Assembly (NCBI RefSeq): GCF_002101785.1
Contig: NZ_LQPJ01000098.1
Coordinates: 1 to 64,000 of the forward strand
Reading direction: 5' to 3'
Length of the DNA stretch: 64,000 bases
DNA from: Mycobacterium palustre
Lineage (GTDB): Bacteria > Actinomycetota > Actinomycetes > Mycobacteriales > Mycobacteriaceae
Shown: in pieces, positions 26,687 through 35,903 of the stretch
Numbering within the stretch: position 1 is the first letter of the stretch
How the letters are laid out: each line of letters begins with the position of its first letter
Made by a program: the position numbers and the translations under genes
The notes under the pieces: generated by a model
Databases searched by the model: none
Seen by the model: only the letters and a program-made list of their open reading frames with translations
Told to the model about the DNA's origin: nothing

Positions 26687-28516
26687 TTAGTCGGCGTCGG
26701 CCAGCCGCTGCTTGAGCGCCTCGAACTCGTCCTTGACGCCGGTGGGCAGCTTGTCGCCCACAAACTCGAACCACTCCTCGATCAGCGGCAGTTCCTGACG
26801 CCACTCGTCGGCGTTGACCGCCAGCGCCTTGGCGACGTCGTCGCTTTTGACGTCCAGGCCGTCCAGGTCCAGGTCCGCGGCGGTGGGCACGATGCCGATC
26901 GGGGTGTCCTGGCCGCCGGCCCGGTGCTCGATGCGGTCGACGATCCACTTCAGCACGCGGCTGTTCTCACCGAACCCGGGCCAGAGGAACTCGCCCTTCT
27001 CGCCCCGGCGGAACCAGTTGACGAAGAACACCTTCGGCAGCTTGGACTCGTCGGAGTTCTTGCCCAGGTCGAGCCAGTGCTGGAAGTAGTCGGCGACGTG
27101 GTAGCCCAGGAACGGCAGCATGGCCATCGGGTCGCGGCGCACCGTGCCGACCTTGCCCTCGGCGGCGGCGGTCTGCTCGCTGCCCATGGTGGCGCCCATG
27201 AACACGCCGTGCTGCCAGTCGCGCGCCTGGGTCACCAGCGGCACCGTGGTCTTGCGGCGGGCGCCGAACAGGATGCCGGAGATCGGCACGCCCTGCGGGT
27301 CGTCCCACTCCGGCGCCAGGATCGGGCACTGCGACATCGGTGTGCAGTAACGCGAATTCGGGTGGGCCGCTTTGGTTTCCGTCTCGCGGATGTACCAATC
27401 GTCGCCTCTCCAGTCGATCAGGTGGTCCGGCTCGCCCTCCAGGCCTTCCCACCACACCTCGTCGTCGTCGGTCAGCGCGACGTTGGTGAAGACGGTGTTG
27501 CCCGCGGAGATCGTGCGCATGGCGTTGGGGTTGGACTTCCAGTTGGTGCCGGGCGCGACCCCGAAGAAGCCGAACTCCGGGTTGACCGCGTACAGCCGGC
27601 CGTCCTTGCCGAAACGCATCCAGGCGATGTCGTCACCGAGGGTCTCGGCGCGCCAGCCCGGGATGGTCGGCTGCAGCATGGCGAGGTTGGTCTTGCCGCA
27701 CGCCGACGGGAACGCCGCGGCGAAGTAGTAGGCCTTGTTCTCCGGGGAGATCAGTTTGAGGATCAACATGTGCTCGGCGAGCCAGCCCTCGTCGTGGGCC
27801 ATCGCCGAGGCGATGCGCAGCGAGTAGCACTTCTTGCCCAGCAGCGCGTTGCCGCCGTAGCCGGAGCCGTAGCTCCAGATCTCGCGGGTCTCCGGGAAGT
27901 GGGTGATGTACTTGGTGTCGTTGCACGGCCACGGGACGTCCTTTTGGCCCGGCTCCAGGGGGGCGCCGACGGAGTGCAGCGCCTTGACGAAGAACCCGTC
28001 GTCGCCCATCTTCTCCAGCGCGGCCTTGCCCATCCGGGTCATCACCTTCATGGACACCACGACGTATTCGGAGTCGGTGATCTCCACGCCCAGCTTCGGG
28101 TCCTCGGCGCCGAGCGGGCCCATGCAGAACGGGACCACCCACATGGTGCGGCCGCGCATGCAGCCCCGGTACAGCTCGGTCATCGTGGACCGCATCTCGG
28201 CGGGGTCCATCCAGTTGTTGGTGGGGCCGGCGTCCTCCTGCCGCTCCGAACAGATGAAGGTCCGGGATTCCACCCGCGCCACGTCGGACGGATCCGACAG
28301 CGCCAAAAACGAGTTCGGGTACTTCTTCGGGTTCAGCCGCTTGAACGTGCCCGCCTCGACGAGCTCGTCGGTGAGCCGCTTCCACTCCTCGTCGGAGCCG
28401 TCAGCGAATACCACCCGGTCCGGCTGGGTGAGCTCGGCGACCTCCGCTACCCATGCAAGCAGGCCCTGGTGATCGGTAGGGGCGCTGTCCAGACCGGGAA
28501 TGGTCGCTGAAGTCAT
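26687..28516 (-). CDS. pckA: GTP-dependent phosphoenolpyruvate carboxykinase
   Basis: The protein has 609 residues (606 in M. tuberculosis as I recall). The kinase-1 loop is [13 protein letters not shown] with the hyper-reactive Cys273, then Gly274, Lys275 and Thr276, characteristic of GTP-type PEPCK. Metal and oxaloacetate contacts are visible in [20 protein letters not shown] and [23 protein letters not shown]-like segment [15 protein letters not shown] is also present. It converts oxaloacetate and GTP to phosphoenolpyruvate, the key step of gluconeogenesis on fatty acids, and acts in the cytoplasm. An aggagag ribosome-binding site lies just before ATG 28516. Surrounding fatty-acid genes fit growth on lipids. 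Confidence 0.97.
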   Translation of the reverse strand: MTSATIPGLDSAPTDHQGLLAWVAEVAELTQPDRVVFADGSDEEWKRLTDELVEAGTFKRLNPKKYPNSFLALSDPSDVARVESRTFICSERQEDAGPTNNWMDPAEMRSTMTELYRGCMRGRTMWVVPFCMGPLGAEDPKLGVEITDSEYVVVSMKVMTRMGKAALEKMGDDGFFVKALHSVGAPLEPGQKDVPWPCNDTKYITHFPETREIWSYGSGYGGNALLGKKCYSLRIASAMAHDEGWLAEHMLILKLISPENKAYYFAAAFPSACGKTNLAMLQPTIPGWRAETLGDDIAWMRFGKDGRLYAVNPEFGFFGVAPGTNWKSNPNAMRTISAGNTVFTNVALTDDDEVWWEGLEGEPDHLIDWRGDDWYIRETETKAAHPNSRYCTPMSQCPILAPEWDDPQGVPISGILFGARRKTTVPLVTQARDWQHGVFMGATMGSEQTAAAEGKVGTVRRDPMAMLPFLGYHVADYFQHWLDLGKNSDESKLPKVFFVNWFRRGEKGEFLWPGFGENSRVLKWIVDRIEHRAGGQDTPIGIVPTAADLDLDGLDVKSDDVAKALAVNADEWRQELPLIEEWFEFVGDKLPTGVKDEFEALKQRLADAD

Positions 28517-28696
28517 CGAACTCTCCTGTGGGTTCTACTGCCTGGCTACGGGCAGCTCTTCGCTTCGGGTATGCATTCGCCCACACAACTGTTTACATGG
28601 TGGCGTTAACTACAGGTTATCGTGGCCGACTTGTCGGGGAGGTCTCGGGCGGGTATAAGCCTCCTCACAACAACGATTCAGAAGCCTCACCGAACG
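28517..28696. other. 180-base leader upstream of pckA
   Basis: This gap between the Rv0210-like stop and pckA is A/T-richer around 28570-28625, with short motifs such as gttaac and gtttacat, and so likely contains the pckA promoter. I cannot assign reliable -35 and -10 boxes. A 7-base inverted repeat acgattc...gaatcgt spans about 28673-28717 and continues into the end of the neighbouring gene; it could act as a weak terminator but lacks a T-run. Confidence 0.4.
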
Positions 28697-30238
28697 TCAC
28701 GAATCGTCGTCATTCGCGCTCCTTGAAGCCGTTTCCTCGGTGTCGTCCCCGCCCGCGTCCGGGCCGGGGCTTTCGGCCGGGGGTACACCCGGTTCCCCCA
28801 GCTCCGCTCGCACGGCGTTTAGCGCGGCCTTAACCGTGGGCATCTCCCGGTCCCGCACCGCCGCCGCCCGGGCCGCCGCGATCGCGTGCTCGCGCAGTTC
28901 GCTGTCGATCGCGCTGACCCGCTCGCCCAGCTGCGCGTTTTCGGCCTCGTCCCGGGCGATCAGCGCGGTGCTCAGCATCGACTCGGCGGCCAGCACGCGG
29001 GTGGCGACCAGCTCCTCGACCACCGCCTGCAGGGATGCCGTCGCCTCGCCGACCCATCTGTCCAGCAACGCCCGGTCGCGCAGCAGGCCCCGGATGTGGA
29101 TCACCACGAAGGTGACCGCCAGCCCGATCGCCACGCACGCCGCGGCGCCGGCGATCGCCAGCGCGGGGCTCAGCCGCGCGGCCAGGCCGCCCACCAGCCG
29201 GCTCAGCGTCAGCGCCACGCCCAGCCCGAACCCGGCGCCGAGAAGCATCATCAGCCAGGTCTCCTGCCGCCGCGACTTCAGCGGCGGGGGCGGGAGGTCG
29301 ACCGTCGGCAGCTGCTCAGCGCCCTCGGTCGGCTGCGGGGCCACCGGGACGCCCAACACCTGCGCGACATCCGCGAGCTGGGTGGTGGTGCCCTCGCTCA
29401 CCTCGGCGACCACCTCGTCGACCCGGCCGCGGGTGTAGGCCTCAAAACCCGCCATCTTGCGCCGGGACAGGCCCGCCGCGTCCTCCTGCAGCTCGGTGCG
29501 CACCGAGCTGCAGCGGTTGCGCGCGAAGTAGGACAGCTGCACCCGGGCCTGCTGAATCTGGCCGCGCAGGGTGATGGTGCGCTCGGTCTTGGCCTGGCGG
29601 CGCTGGCGCAGGGCGGTGCTGCGCTCCTCGCGCAACGCGTCGACCCGCGCCCGCCGGCCGACGCCCTCGGCGTCGCGGTCGATCCGCCGGACGACCGTCT
29701 GCAGGCGGGACTCCCACGCCCGCAGCCTGTTTCGCCGGGCGAGGTCGGGGTCGGCCAGCCGCGCCGCGACGGTGCCCACCAGGTCGTCGACGATCGGCTC
29801 ACCGAGGTCGGGCAGGGCCGCCGCGCCGACCCACGGCACCTGCCCGTAGCGCGGGGCGTGCGCGGCCAGGGCGTCGCGGTTGGCGGCCAGCACGTCGGGC
29901 CAGTTGCGGTGCACGTCGATCTTGGACACCACGCCCACCACCGCATCGGTGTGCTCGGCCGCGGCGTCCAGCAGGGCGCAGTCGGAGGCGGTCAGCGCGG
30001 CCGCCGCGGACACGACGAACACCACGGCGGTCGGCGCCTCGCCGGGCCCCAGGTCCGCCGACTCGACGAACTTGTGCTGGGGCAGCCGCTCGCGCAGCGC
30101 CGCCACCACCGCGGTCACCCCCGCCAGCCAGGGCCCGGTCACCAACACCACGTCGCGGCGGGTGACGGCGGGCGCGTCGAGCCGGGGCCCGATGCCCGCC
30201 ACCAGCGCGTCCACCTGGGCGGTCGGGTCGTCGCTCAT
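28697..30238 (-). CDS. Membrane-associated GTPase-like protein, Rv0210-like
   Basis: The 513-residue protein starts MSDDPTAQVDALVAGIGPRL. The N-terminal domain looks like a GTPase: LVTGPWLAGVTAVVAALRE stands where a P-loop would be but lacks GK(S/T), and VVGVVSKIDVHRNW supplies a G4-like SKID. Helical, Arg/Glu-rich segments follow (about 180-290), then two strong membrane helices near residues 330-385 (LMMLLGAGFGLGVALTL and IAGAAACVAIGLAVTF), then another helical region with an Asp-rich end. This layout is like bacterial dynamin-related proteins. It overlaps the Rv0209-like stop by ATGA. Its function is unknown. Confidence 0.75.
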   Translation of the reverse strand: MSDDPTAQVDALVAGIGPRLDAPAVTRRDVVLVTGPWLAGVTAVVAALRERLPQHKFVESADLGPGEAPTAVVFVVSAAAALTASDCALLDAAAEHTDAVVGVVSKIDVHRNWPDVLAANRDALAAHAPRYGQVPWVGAAALPDLGEPIVDDLVGTVAARLADPDLARRNRLRAWESRLQTVVRRIDRDAEGVGRRARVDALREERSTALRQRRQAKTERTITLRGQIQQARVQLSYFARNRCSSVRTELQEDAAGLSRRKMAGFEAYTRGRVDEVVAEVSEGTTTQLADVAQVLGVPVAPQPTEGAEQLPTVDLPPPPLKSRRQETWLMMLLGAGFGLGVALTLSRLVGGLAARLSPALAIAGAAACVAIGLAVTFVVIHIRGLLRDRALLDRWVGEATASLQAVVEELVATRVLAAESMLSTALIARDEAENAQLGERVSAIDSELREHAIAAARAAAVRDREMPTVKAALNAVRAELGEPGVPPAESPGPDAGGDDTEETASRSANDDDS

Positions 30239-31302
30239 CGGGACCCCCCGGGCAGCGGCCCGCCGGCCCGCGACCACAGCCGCAGCGACCCGCGGGCGAT
30301 GTCGGCGCCGCAGGCGCGATGCAGGTCGCTCACCGGGCCGCGGCTGTAGCGCTGCCAGCGCACGGCCCGCGGCAGGTGGGCGGCCGCGTCGGTGGCGGGG
30401 TCGACGCGCAGCCCGGCCGCCTCGGCCACGGCGACGGCGGCGGCCATGCGGGCGACCACGGCGTCGTCGCCGGCCAGGAACCCGGCGATGGCTTGGGAAG
30501 TCTCGTCTGCGGTGACGGCCAGCGCCTGCAGTTCCGCGACGGCCGCAAGCACGCGCCGGTAGCGCGCCTCGGCCCCGGCGACCGAGATCTGGCCCAGGAC
30601 GGCGTCCACCCCGCTGATCCGGCGCAGCAGCGCCCGGACCTGCGCCGGCGCCGCACCCCGACGCAGCGCCGCGATGCTCACCGCCGTGCCGAACAGGTCC
30701 AGGGTTGCCAGCAACCGCGACCGCAGCTCGGCCGGCACGGCGTTGTTCGCTGCCATGAAGCCAGCAAACGACCCGTCGAGGGCGCCGGCGCCGCGCGGGT
30801 CGGCGGCCAGCTCCCGCAGCGCCGCCCACAGGGCGGCGTCCAGGCCGTCCAGGGCGGTCACGGCGAGCAGGCCGATCATCGGCTCCACGGGCGCGCGAAC
30901 CAGCTCCGCGAGCCGGGCGCAGCGGCCCCGGGCCGCCCCGATCGGCCCGTCACCGGCCCGCCCGGAAAGCGAGCCGGTCAGGTCGGCCTTGTTCAGCACG
31001 GCCAGCACCGGGAGCCCGGCGGTGGCGATCGCGTCGACATCTTCGGGCTTGAGCACCTCCGCGGTGACATAGACGACGACGTCGGCGGGCGTCTTTCCGC
31101 TCGCCACCCGGATGCCGCGGGCCTTTCCGGCCACGTCCAGGGCCCGCGCCACCGTGCGGCGCCCCACGGTCGGGCGCCCGCGGACGGCGACGCGCAGCGG
31201 CGCGCCGGCCCGCTCCGCGATCGCACTCACGCGCGGGTCCGCGCGCCCGGCGGCGAAGCGCGCCAGCTCGTCGGCGAAGGTTCGGTGCCCTAGTCCCGTC
31301 AT
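30235..31302 (-). CDS. GTPase-like protein, Rv0209-like
   Basis: The 355-residue protein begins MTGLGHRTFADELARFAAGR. A RVAVRGRPTVGRRTVARAL loop occupies the G1 position but has Arg where the P-loop lysine is expected. ADVVVYVTAEVLKPEDVDAI precedes a clear G4 motif, VLAVLNKADLTGS. The C-terminal half is helical with no membrane segment. The upstream open frame is longer, but ATG 31302 matches the Rv0209 length (361 as I recall). It is translationally coupled to the Rv0210-like gene, and the two probably form a complex. Nucleotide hydrolysis is uncertain because the key lysine is missing. Confidence 0.75.
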   Translation of the reverse strand: MTGLGHRTFADELARFAAGRADPRVSAIAERAGAPLRVAVRGRPTVGRRTVARALDVAGKARGIRVASGKTPADVVVYVTAEVLKPEDVDAIATAGLPVLAVLNKADLTGSLSGRAGDGPIGAARGRCARLAELVRAPVEPMIGLLAVTALDGLDAALWAALRELAADPRGAGALDGSFAGFMAANNAVPAELRSRLLATLDLFGTAVSIAALRRGAAPAQVRALLRRISGVDAVLGQISVAGAEARYRRVLAAVAELQALAVTADETSQAIAGFLAGDDAVVARMAAAVAVAEAAGLRVDPATDAAAHLPRAVRWQRYSRGPVSDLHRACGADIARGSLRLWSRAGGPLPGGSR

Positions 31303-31471
31303 GTCCTGCCCATTAGATCCGATCGACCCGCCGGCGTTGTTCCCCGCATGGTGGCATTTGCATCGGCGAGATGCGAGCCACCGGCCCCCCGTTACCAGCC
31401 GAAGGCAACTGTTGGGTATCAATCTGGACCAGGGGCGGCAACCCCGGCGGTTCATAGGCCACCATGGACAA
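31303..31471. other. Divergent intergenic region, GTPase pair / trmB
   Basis: These 169 bases separate divergently transcribed genes, so they should contain both promoters. I see no clear -10/-35 pair. Part of the stretch is open on the plus strand in the trmB frame, but the predicted residues there are unlike TrmB. Confidence 0.35.
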
Positions 31472-32245
31472 ATGCATGCGCAACCCGGGGTCAGGACGTG
31501 TCCCGACGCGCCGGCGGAGGTGGAAACAGGCCTGGGTACCGACGAACGCCGTCCCCTTCCCACCACGAGTTTCCGCTCGCGGCGGTCCACCCTTTCGGGC
31601 GGCCAACGCGAAACCTGGGAGCGGCTCTGGCCGAGGCTGGGCCTCTCGCTGGGCAGCCACGCCGGGGATCGCGAACCGCTGGACACCGGCGCCTGGTTCG
31701 GCCGTCGGGCGCCCGTAGTTCTCGAAATCGGTTGCGGCAGCGGCACATCCACGCTGGCGATGGCCGCCGACGAGCCCGGCGTCGACGTGATCGCGGTCGA
31801 GGTCTACCGACGGGGCCTGGCGCAGCTGCTCTCGGCGATCGACCGCGAAGGCGTTCGCAACATCCGGCTGATCCACGGAAACGCGGTCGACGTGCTGGCC
31901 CACCTCATCGCGCCCGCCTCGCTGACCGGCGTGCGGGTCTTCTTCCCCGACCCGTGGCCCAAGGCCCGCCACCACAAGCGCCGGTTCCTGCAAACCGGCA
32001 CGATTGGCCTGATCGCCGACCGGCTACTCCCTGGCGGTGTCCTGCACGCCGCCACGGACCACCCCGGCTACGCCGAGCACATCGGCGACGTCGGTGACGC
32101 CGAACCGCGGCTGCGACGCGCCGAGCCGGGCGACCGCCTGCCGATCTCGGTCGCCCGGCCCACCACCAAGTACGAGACGAAGGCCCAAGAAGCGGGCAGC
32201 GCCGTGACCGAATTCATTTGGCTTCGACATTCAGACCATGAGTAG
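31472..32245 (+). CDS. trmB: tRNA (guanine-N7-)-methyltransferase
   Basis: The 257-residue protein (263 in M. tuberculosis as I recall) has motif I LEIGCGSGTSTLAMAAD, the acidic VIAVEVYRRGL loop and the TrmB hallmark FFPDPWPKARHHKRRF. The C-terminal ISVARPTTKYETKAQEAG segment is also typical. It methylates G46 of the tRNA variable loop with SAM. ATG 31472 gives the best length; the GTG a few codons on is an alternative. The downstream NYN-domain gene starts 3 bases after the stop, indicating one operon. Bases 31977-32245 lie within the inverted-repeat arm. Confidence 0.95.
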   Translation: MHAQPGVRTCPDAPAEVETGLGTDERRPLPTTSFRSRRSTLSGGQRETWERLWPRLGLSLGSHAGDREPLDTGAWFGRRAPVVLEIGCGSGTSTLAMAADEPGVDVIAVEVYRRGLAQLLSAIDREGVRNIRLIHGNAVDVLAHLIAPASLTGVRVFFPDPWPKARHHKRRFLQTGTIGLIADRLLPGGVLHAATDHPGYAEHIGDVGDAEPRLRRAEPGDRLPISVARPTTKYETKAQEAGSAVTEFIWLRHSDHE

Positions 32246-32248
32246 GCG

Positions 32249-32962
32249 ATGAGCATGAGCCTGACGGAAGAAACCGCACCGGAATCCCTGGAATCGCCGG
32301 CCGTCCTGTCGGCCGAGGGCCTGAACAGCTTCCCCACCCCCGGCGGTCGCGTCCTTTTGGTGTGGGACGCGCCCAACCTCGACATGGGCCTGGGTTCCAT
32401 CCTCGGTCGCCGGCCGACCGCCCTGGAACGGCCGCGGTTCGACGCCCTCGGCCGGTGGCTGCTGGCGCGCACGGCCGAGGTCAGCGCGGCCCGCCCGGGC
32501 GTCGTGATCGAACCCGAGGCCACCGTCTTCACCAACATCGCGCCCGGCAGCGCCGAGGTGGTCCGGCCCTGGGTGGACGCGCTGCGCAACGTCGGCTTCG
32601 CCGTGTTCGCCAAGCCGAAGATCGACGAGGACAGCGACGTCGACCGCGACATGCTCGCGCACATCGAACGGCGGCGTTCCGAGGGGCTGGCGGCGCTGGT
32701 CGTGGCCTCCGCGGACGGGCAGGCGTTCCGCCAGCCGCTGCAGGAGATCGCACGCACCGGCATCGGCGTTCAGGTGATCGGATTTCGCGAACACGCGAGT
32801 TGGGCGCTAGCGTCGGATACCTTGGACTTCGTCGACCTGGAAGACATCGCGGGTGTGTTCCGGGAACCGTTGCCGCGAATCGGGCTAGATTCGCTGCCTG
32901 ACCAGGGGGCGTGGCTGCAGCCGTTCCGGCCGCTGTCCGCACTGTTGACCACGCGTGTGTGA
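32249..32962 (+). CDS. NYN-domain (PIN-like) protein, Rv0207c-like
   Basis: The 237-residue protein has the NYN start GGRVLLVWDAPNLDMGLGS (Asp and Asn of the acidic pocket, about residues 30-48). The later strand LAALVVASADGQAFRQPLQE carries another acidic residue and a final GIGVQVIGFREHASW follows. NYN/PIN-like domains are metal-dependent ribonucleases in other families, so RNA cleavage or processing is a reasonable guess. ATG 32249 is 3 bases after trmB; a second ATG at 32255 is possible. Close linkage with a tRNA methyltransferase hints at tRNA or RNA metabolism. It is followed 61 bases later by mmpL3. Confidence 0.85.
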   Translation: MSMSLTEETAPESLESPAVLSAEGLNSFPTPGGRVLLVWDAPNLDMGLGSILGRRPTALERPRFDALGRWLLARTAEVSAARPGVVIEPEATVFTNIAPGSAEVVRPWVDALRNVGFAVFAKPKIDEDSDVDRDMLAHIERRRSEGLAALVVASADGQAFRQPLQEIARTGIGVQVIGFREHASWALASDTLDFVDLEDIAGVFREPLPRIGLDSLPDQGAWLQPFRPLSALLTTRV

Positions 32963-33012
32963 GACTGGCGGCGGAACTCCAATGACACAGCGCGGGTCAC
33001 ATTCGATCCAGT

Positions 33013-33018
33013 AAGGAG
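33013..33018 (+). promoter_or_regulatory. Ribosome-binding site of mmpL3
   Basis: AAGGAG lies 5 bases upstream of the GTG at 33024. It decides that start over internal methionines. Confidence 0.7.
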
Positions 33019-33023
33019 CTCAC

Positions 33024-35891
33024 GTGTTCGCCTGGTGGGGTCGAACTGTGTACCGCTACCGGTACATCGTAATCGGGGTCATGGTGGCTCTGTGCCTCGG
33101 CGGCGGCGTCTTCGGGCTGAGCCTGGGAAAGCACGTTACCCAGAGCGGTTTCTACGACGACGGCAGCCAGTCGGTCAAGGCCTCGGTGCTGGGCGACCAG
33201 ACCTACGGCCGCGACCGCACCAGCCACATCGTCGCCACCTTCACCGCTCCCGACGGCAAGACCGTCGACGACCCGGCATGGAAGCAGAAGATCGTCGACG
33301 AGCTCAACAAGTTCAAGAACGACCACCCCAACCAGGTCGTCGGGTGGGCGGGCTGGCTGGCGGTGGCCGACCCGGCCGACGCGCCCCCGCTGATCAAGGG
33401 GATGGCGACCGAAGACAAGAAGCACACCTTCGTGTCCATCCCACTGAAGGGCGACGACGACGACACGATCCTCAACAACTACAAGACGATCGCGCCCGAC
33501 CTGCAGAAGCTCGACGGCGGCAAGGTTCAGCTGGCCGGCCTCGAGCCGATCGCCAACGCCCTGACCGGGACCATCGCCACCGACCAGCGCCGCATGGAGG
33601 TGCTCGCGCTGCCGGCGGTGACGGTCGTGTTGTTCTTGGTGTTCGGCGGCGCGATCGCCGCCGGCCTGCCGGTGATGGTGGGCGGGCTGAGCATCGCCGG
33701 CGCGCTGGGCATCCTGCGGTTCGTCGCGATTTTCGGCCCGGTGCACTACTTCGCCCAGCCGGTGGTGTCGCTGATCGGCCTCGGCATCGCCATCGACTAC
33801 GGGCTGTTCGTGGTCAGCCGGTTCCGGGAGGAGATCGCCGAGGGCTACGACACCGAGGCGGCGGTGCGGCGCACGGTGATGACGGCCGGCCGCACCGTCA
33901 CCTTCTCGGCGGTGCTGATCATCGCCTCGAGCGCCAGCCTGCTGGCGTTGCCGCAGGGATTTGTGCATTCGCTGACCTACGCGATCTTCGCGGCGGTCGG
34001 GCTGGCCGCGCTGCTATCGATCACGCTGCTGCCGGCGTGCCTGGGCATCCTCGGGCGCCACGTGGACGCGCTGGGCGTGCGGACCGCGTTGCGGGTGCCG
34101 TTTTTGCGGAACTGGAAGGTGTCGCGCGTCTACCTCGAGTGGCTCGCGGAGCGGCTGCAGAAGACCAAGACGCGCGAGGAGGTCGAGGCCGGCTTCTGGG
34201 GCAAGCTCGTCAACTTCGTGATGAAGCGTCCGCTTGCGTTCGCCATCCCGATCGCCGTCGGCATGATCCTGCTGGTCATTCCGCTGGGCAACCTGTCGTT
34301 CGGGGGCATGAGCGAGAAGTACCTGCCGCCGAACAACTCCGTGCGCCTGGCGCAGGAGCACTTCGACAAGTTGTTCCCCGGGTACCGCACCGAACAGCTG
34401 ACCGTCGTGATCAAGAGCGACAACGGCAGCAAGGTCACCGATCAGCAGGTCGCCGACATCCGCAACAGGATCGCGCCGATCACCGGGTTCACCGACAAGA
34501 CGTGGCAGGAGCGGCCCTGCCCGACCATCGCCGGCAATCCCTGCGTCAACGGGCCGAACGGGACGTCGCAGCCCAAGGACGACTCGGTGCGGGTGATCCA
34601 GAACGGGTTGTCCAACCGCAATGACGCGGCCAAGAAGATCAGCGAACTGCGCGCGGTATCGGCGCCGAAAGGCCTCAGCCTGCTGGTCGGCGGCACGCCG
34701 GCGCTCGAGCAGGACAGCATCCACAGCCTGTTCGACAAGGCCCCGCTGATGCTGGTGTTGCTGCTCGGCGCGACGACGGTGCTGATGTTCCTGGCGTTCG
34801 GATCGTTCGTGCTGCCGATCAAGGCGGTGGTGATGAGCGCGCTGACGCTGGGATCCACCCTGGGGATCCTGACGTGGATCTTCGTCGACGGGCACTTCTC
34901 GACGTGGCTGAACTTCACGCCGACGCCGCTGATGGTGGTGCTGATCGCGCTGGTCGTCGCCGTGGGCTTCGGCCTGGCCACCGACTACGAGGTGTTTTTG
35001 GTGTCCCGGATGGTCGAGGCCCGCGAGCGCGGCATGTCCACCGCCGAGGCCATCCGGATCGGCACGGCGACCACCGGGCGGCTGATCACGGCCGCCGCGC
35101 TGGTGCTCGCCGTGGTCGCCGCGTCGTTCGTGTTCAGCGACCTGGTGCTGATGAAGTACCTGGCCTTCGGGCTGATGGCCGCCTTGCTGCTGGACGCGAC
35201 CGTGGTCCGGATGTTCCTGGTGCCCTCGGTGATGAAGCTGCTCGGCGACGATTGCTGGTGGGCCCCGCGCTGGGCCCGCCGGCTGCAGAACCGGCTCGGG
35301 CTGGGCGAGATCGACCTGCCCGACGAGCGCAAGCGGCCCACCCTCAACGGGCGGACCGCGCGGCCTCCGGTCGCCGCGGCCAGCCTGGTCGCCGCGACGC
35401 CGCGCGCGCCGCACGACCCCACCCATCCCGGCGCGCTGGAGCCGTCGCGCCCGGCGCGGCCCCCGGCCGGCCCGCCGGAGCCGCGGCCGGCCCAGCCGCC
35501 GGCGCCCGCCGCCGCGAACACCGCGCGGTTGCAGGCCCCGCCGAGCCAGCCGACGCAAGCGCCGACGACGCGCCTCACGGTCCCGCCAGCCGGGCCGCGT
35601 CCCGCCACGCCGCCGCAGCCGGCGCCCCCGCCGCCGCCGTCGGGCGGTCAGACGCGGGCCATGCCGCTCCCGACCAACCGTTCCGGCGACAGCGCCGACC
35701 CGGCCGAGCCGACCACCGCCCTGCCGGTCATGCGCTCCGACGGCGACGACTCGGGCACGGCCACCGAGCAGCTCAACTCGCGCGGGCAAGGCGAGAACGG
35801 CGACAACCCGCGGCAGCGGCGCCGCGGCGGCGGCGCGGGGGGCGCGCCGGTCAGCGCCCAGGACCTGCTGCGCCGCGAGGGGCGCCTCTAG
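33024..35891 (+). CDS. mmpL3: RND-family trehalose monomycolate transporter MmpL3
   Basis: The 955-residue protein (944 in M. tuberculosis as I recall) starts MFAWWGRTVYRYRYIVIGV. It has two RND halves, each with a periplasmic loop and about six membrane segments. The proton-relay Asp-Tyr pairs are D258-Y259 in GLGIAIDYGLFVV and D654-Y655 in GFGLATDYEVFLV. About 210 C-terminal residues are cytoplasmic and Pro/Ala-rich. MmpL3 flips trehalose monomycolate across the inner membrane and is essential in M. tuberculosis; it is also reported to bind haem. The GTG start follows a clear AAGGAG. It is followed by the convergent AI-2E permease gene at 12 bases. Confidence 0.97.
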   Translation: MFAWWGRTVYRYRYIVIGVMVALCLGGGVFGLSLGKHVTQSGFYDDGSQSVKASVLGDQTYGRDRTSHIVATFTAPDGKTVDDPAWKQKIVDELNKFKNDHPNQVVGWAGWLAVADPADAPPLIKGMATEDKKHTFVSIPLKGDDDDTILNNYKTIAPDLQKLDGGKVQLAGLEPIANALTGTIATDQRRMEVLALPAVTVVLFLVFGGAIAAGLPVMVGGLSIAGALGILRFVAIFGPVHYFAQPVVSLIGLGIAIDYGLFVVSRFREEIAEGYDTEAAVRRTVMTAGRTVTFSAVLIIASSASLLALPQGFVHSLTYAIFAAVGLAALLSITLLPACLGILGRHVDALGVRTALRVPFLRNWKVSRVYLEWLAERLQKTKTREEVEAGFWGKLVNFVMKRPLAFAIPIAVGMILLVIPLGNLSFGGMSEKYLPPNNSVRLAQEHFDKLFPGYRTEQLTVVIKSDNGSKVTDQQVADIRNRIAPITGFTDKTWQERPCPTIAGNPCVNGPNGTSQPKDDSVRVIQNGLSNRNDAAKKISELRAVSAPKGLSLLVGGTPALEQDSIHSLFDKAPLMLVLLLGATTVLMFLAFGSFVLPIKAVVMSALTLGSTLGILTWIFVDGHFSTWLNFTPTPLMVVLIALVVAVGFGLATDYEVFLVSRMVEARERGMSTAEAIRIGTATTGRLITAAALVLAVVAASFVFSDLVLMKYLAFGLMAALLLDATVVRMFLVPSVMKLLGDDCWWAPRWARRLQNRLGLGEIDLPDERKRPTLNGRTARPPVAAASLVAATPRAPHDPTHPGALEPSRPARPPAGPPEPRPAQPPAPAAANTARLQAPPSQPTQAPTTRLTVPPAGPRPATPPQPAPPPPPSGGQTRAMPLPTNRSGDSADPAEPTTALPVMRSDGDDSGTATEQLNSRGQGENGDNPRQRRRGGGAGGAPVSAQDLLRREGRL

Positions 35892-35903
35892 GCGCTCGGC
35901 GGA

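Noticed and set aside
25157-28510. An 1117-residue open frame on the plus strand across fadD4 and pckA
   Set aside because: It is antisense to two certain genes with full sets of motifs. Long antisense frames are common in DNA of this GC content, and its translation is His/Arg/Val-rich with no domain.
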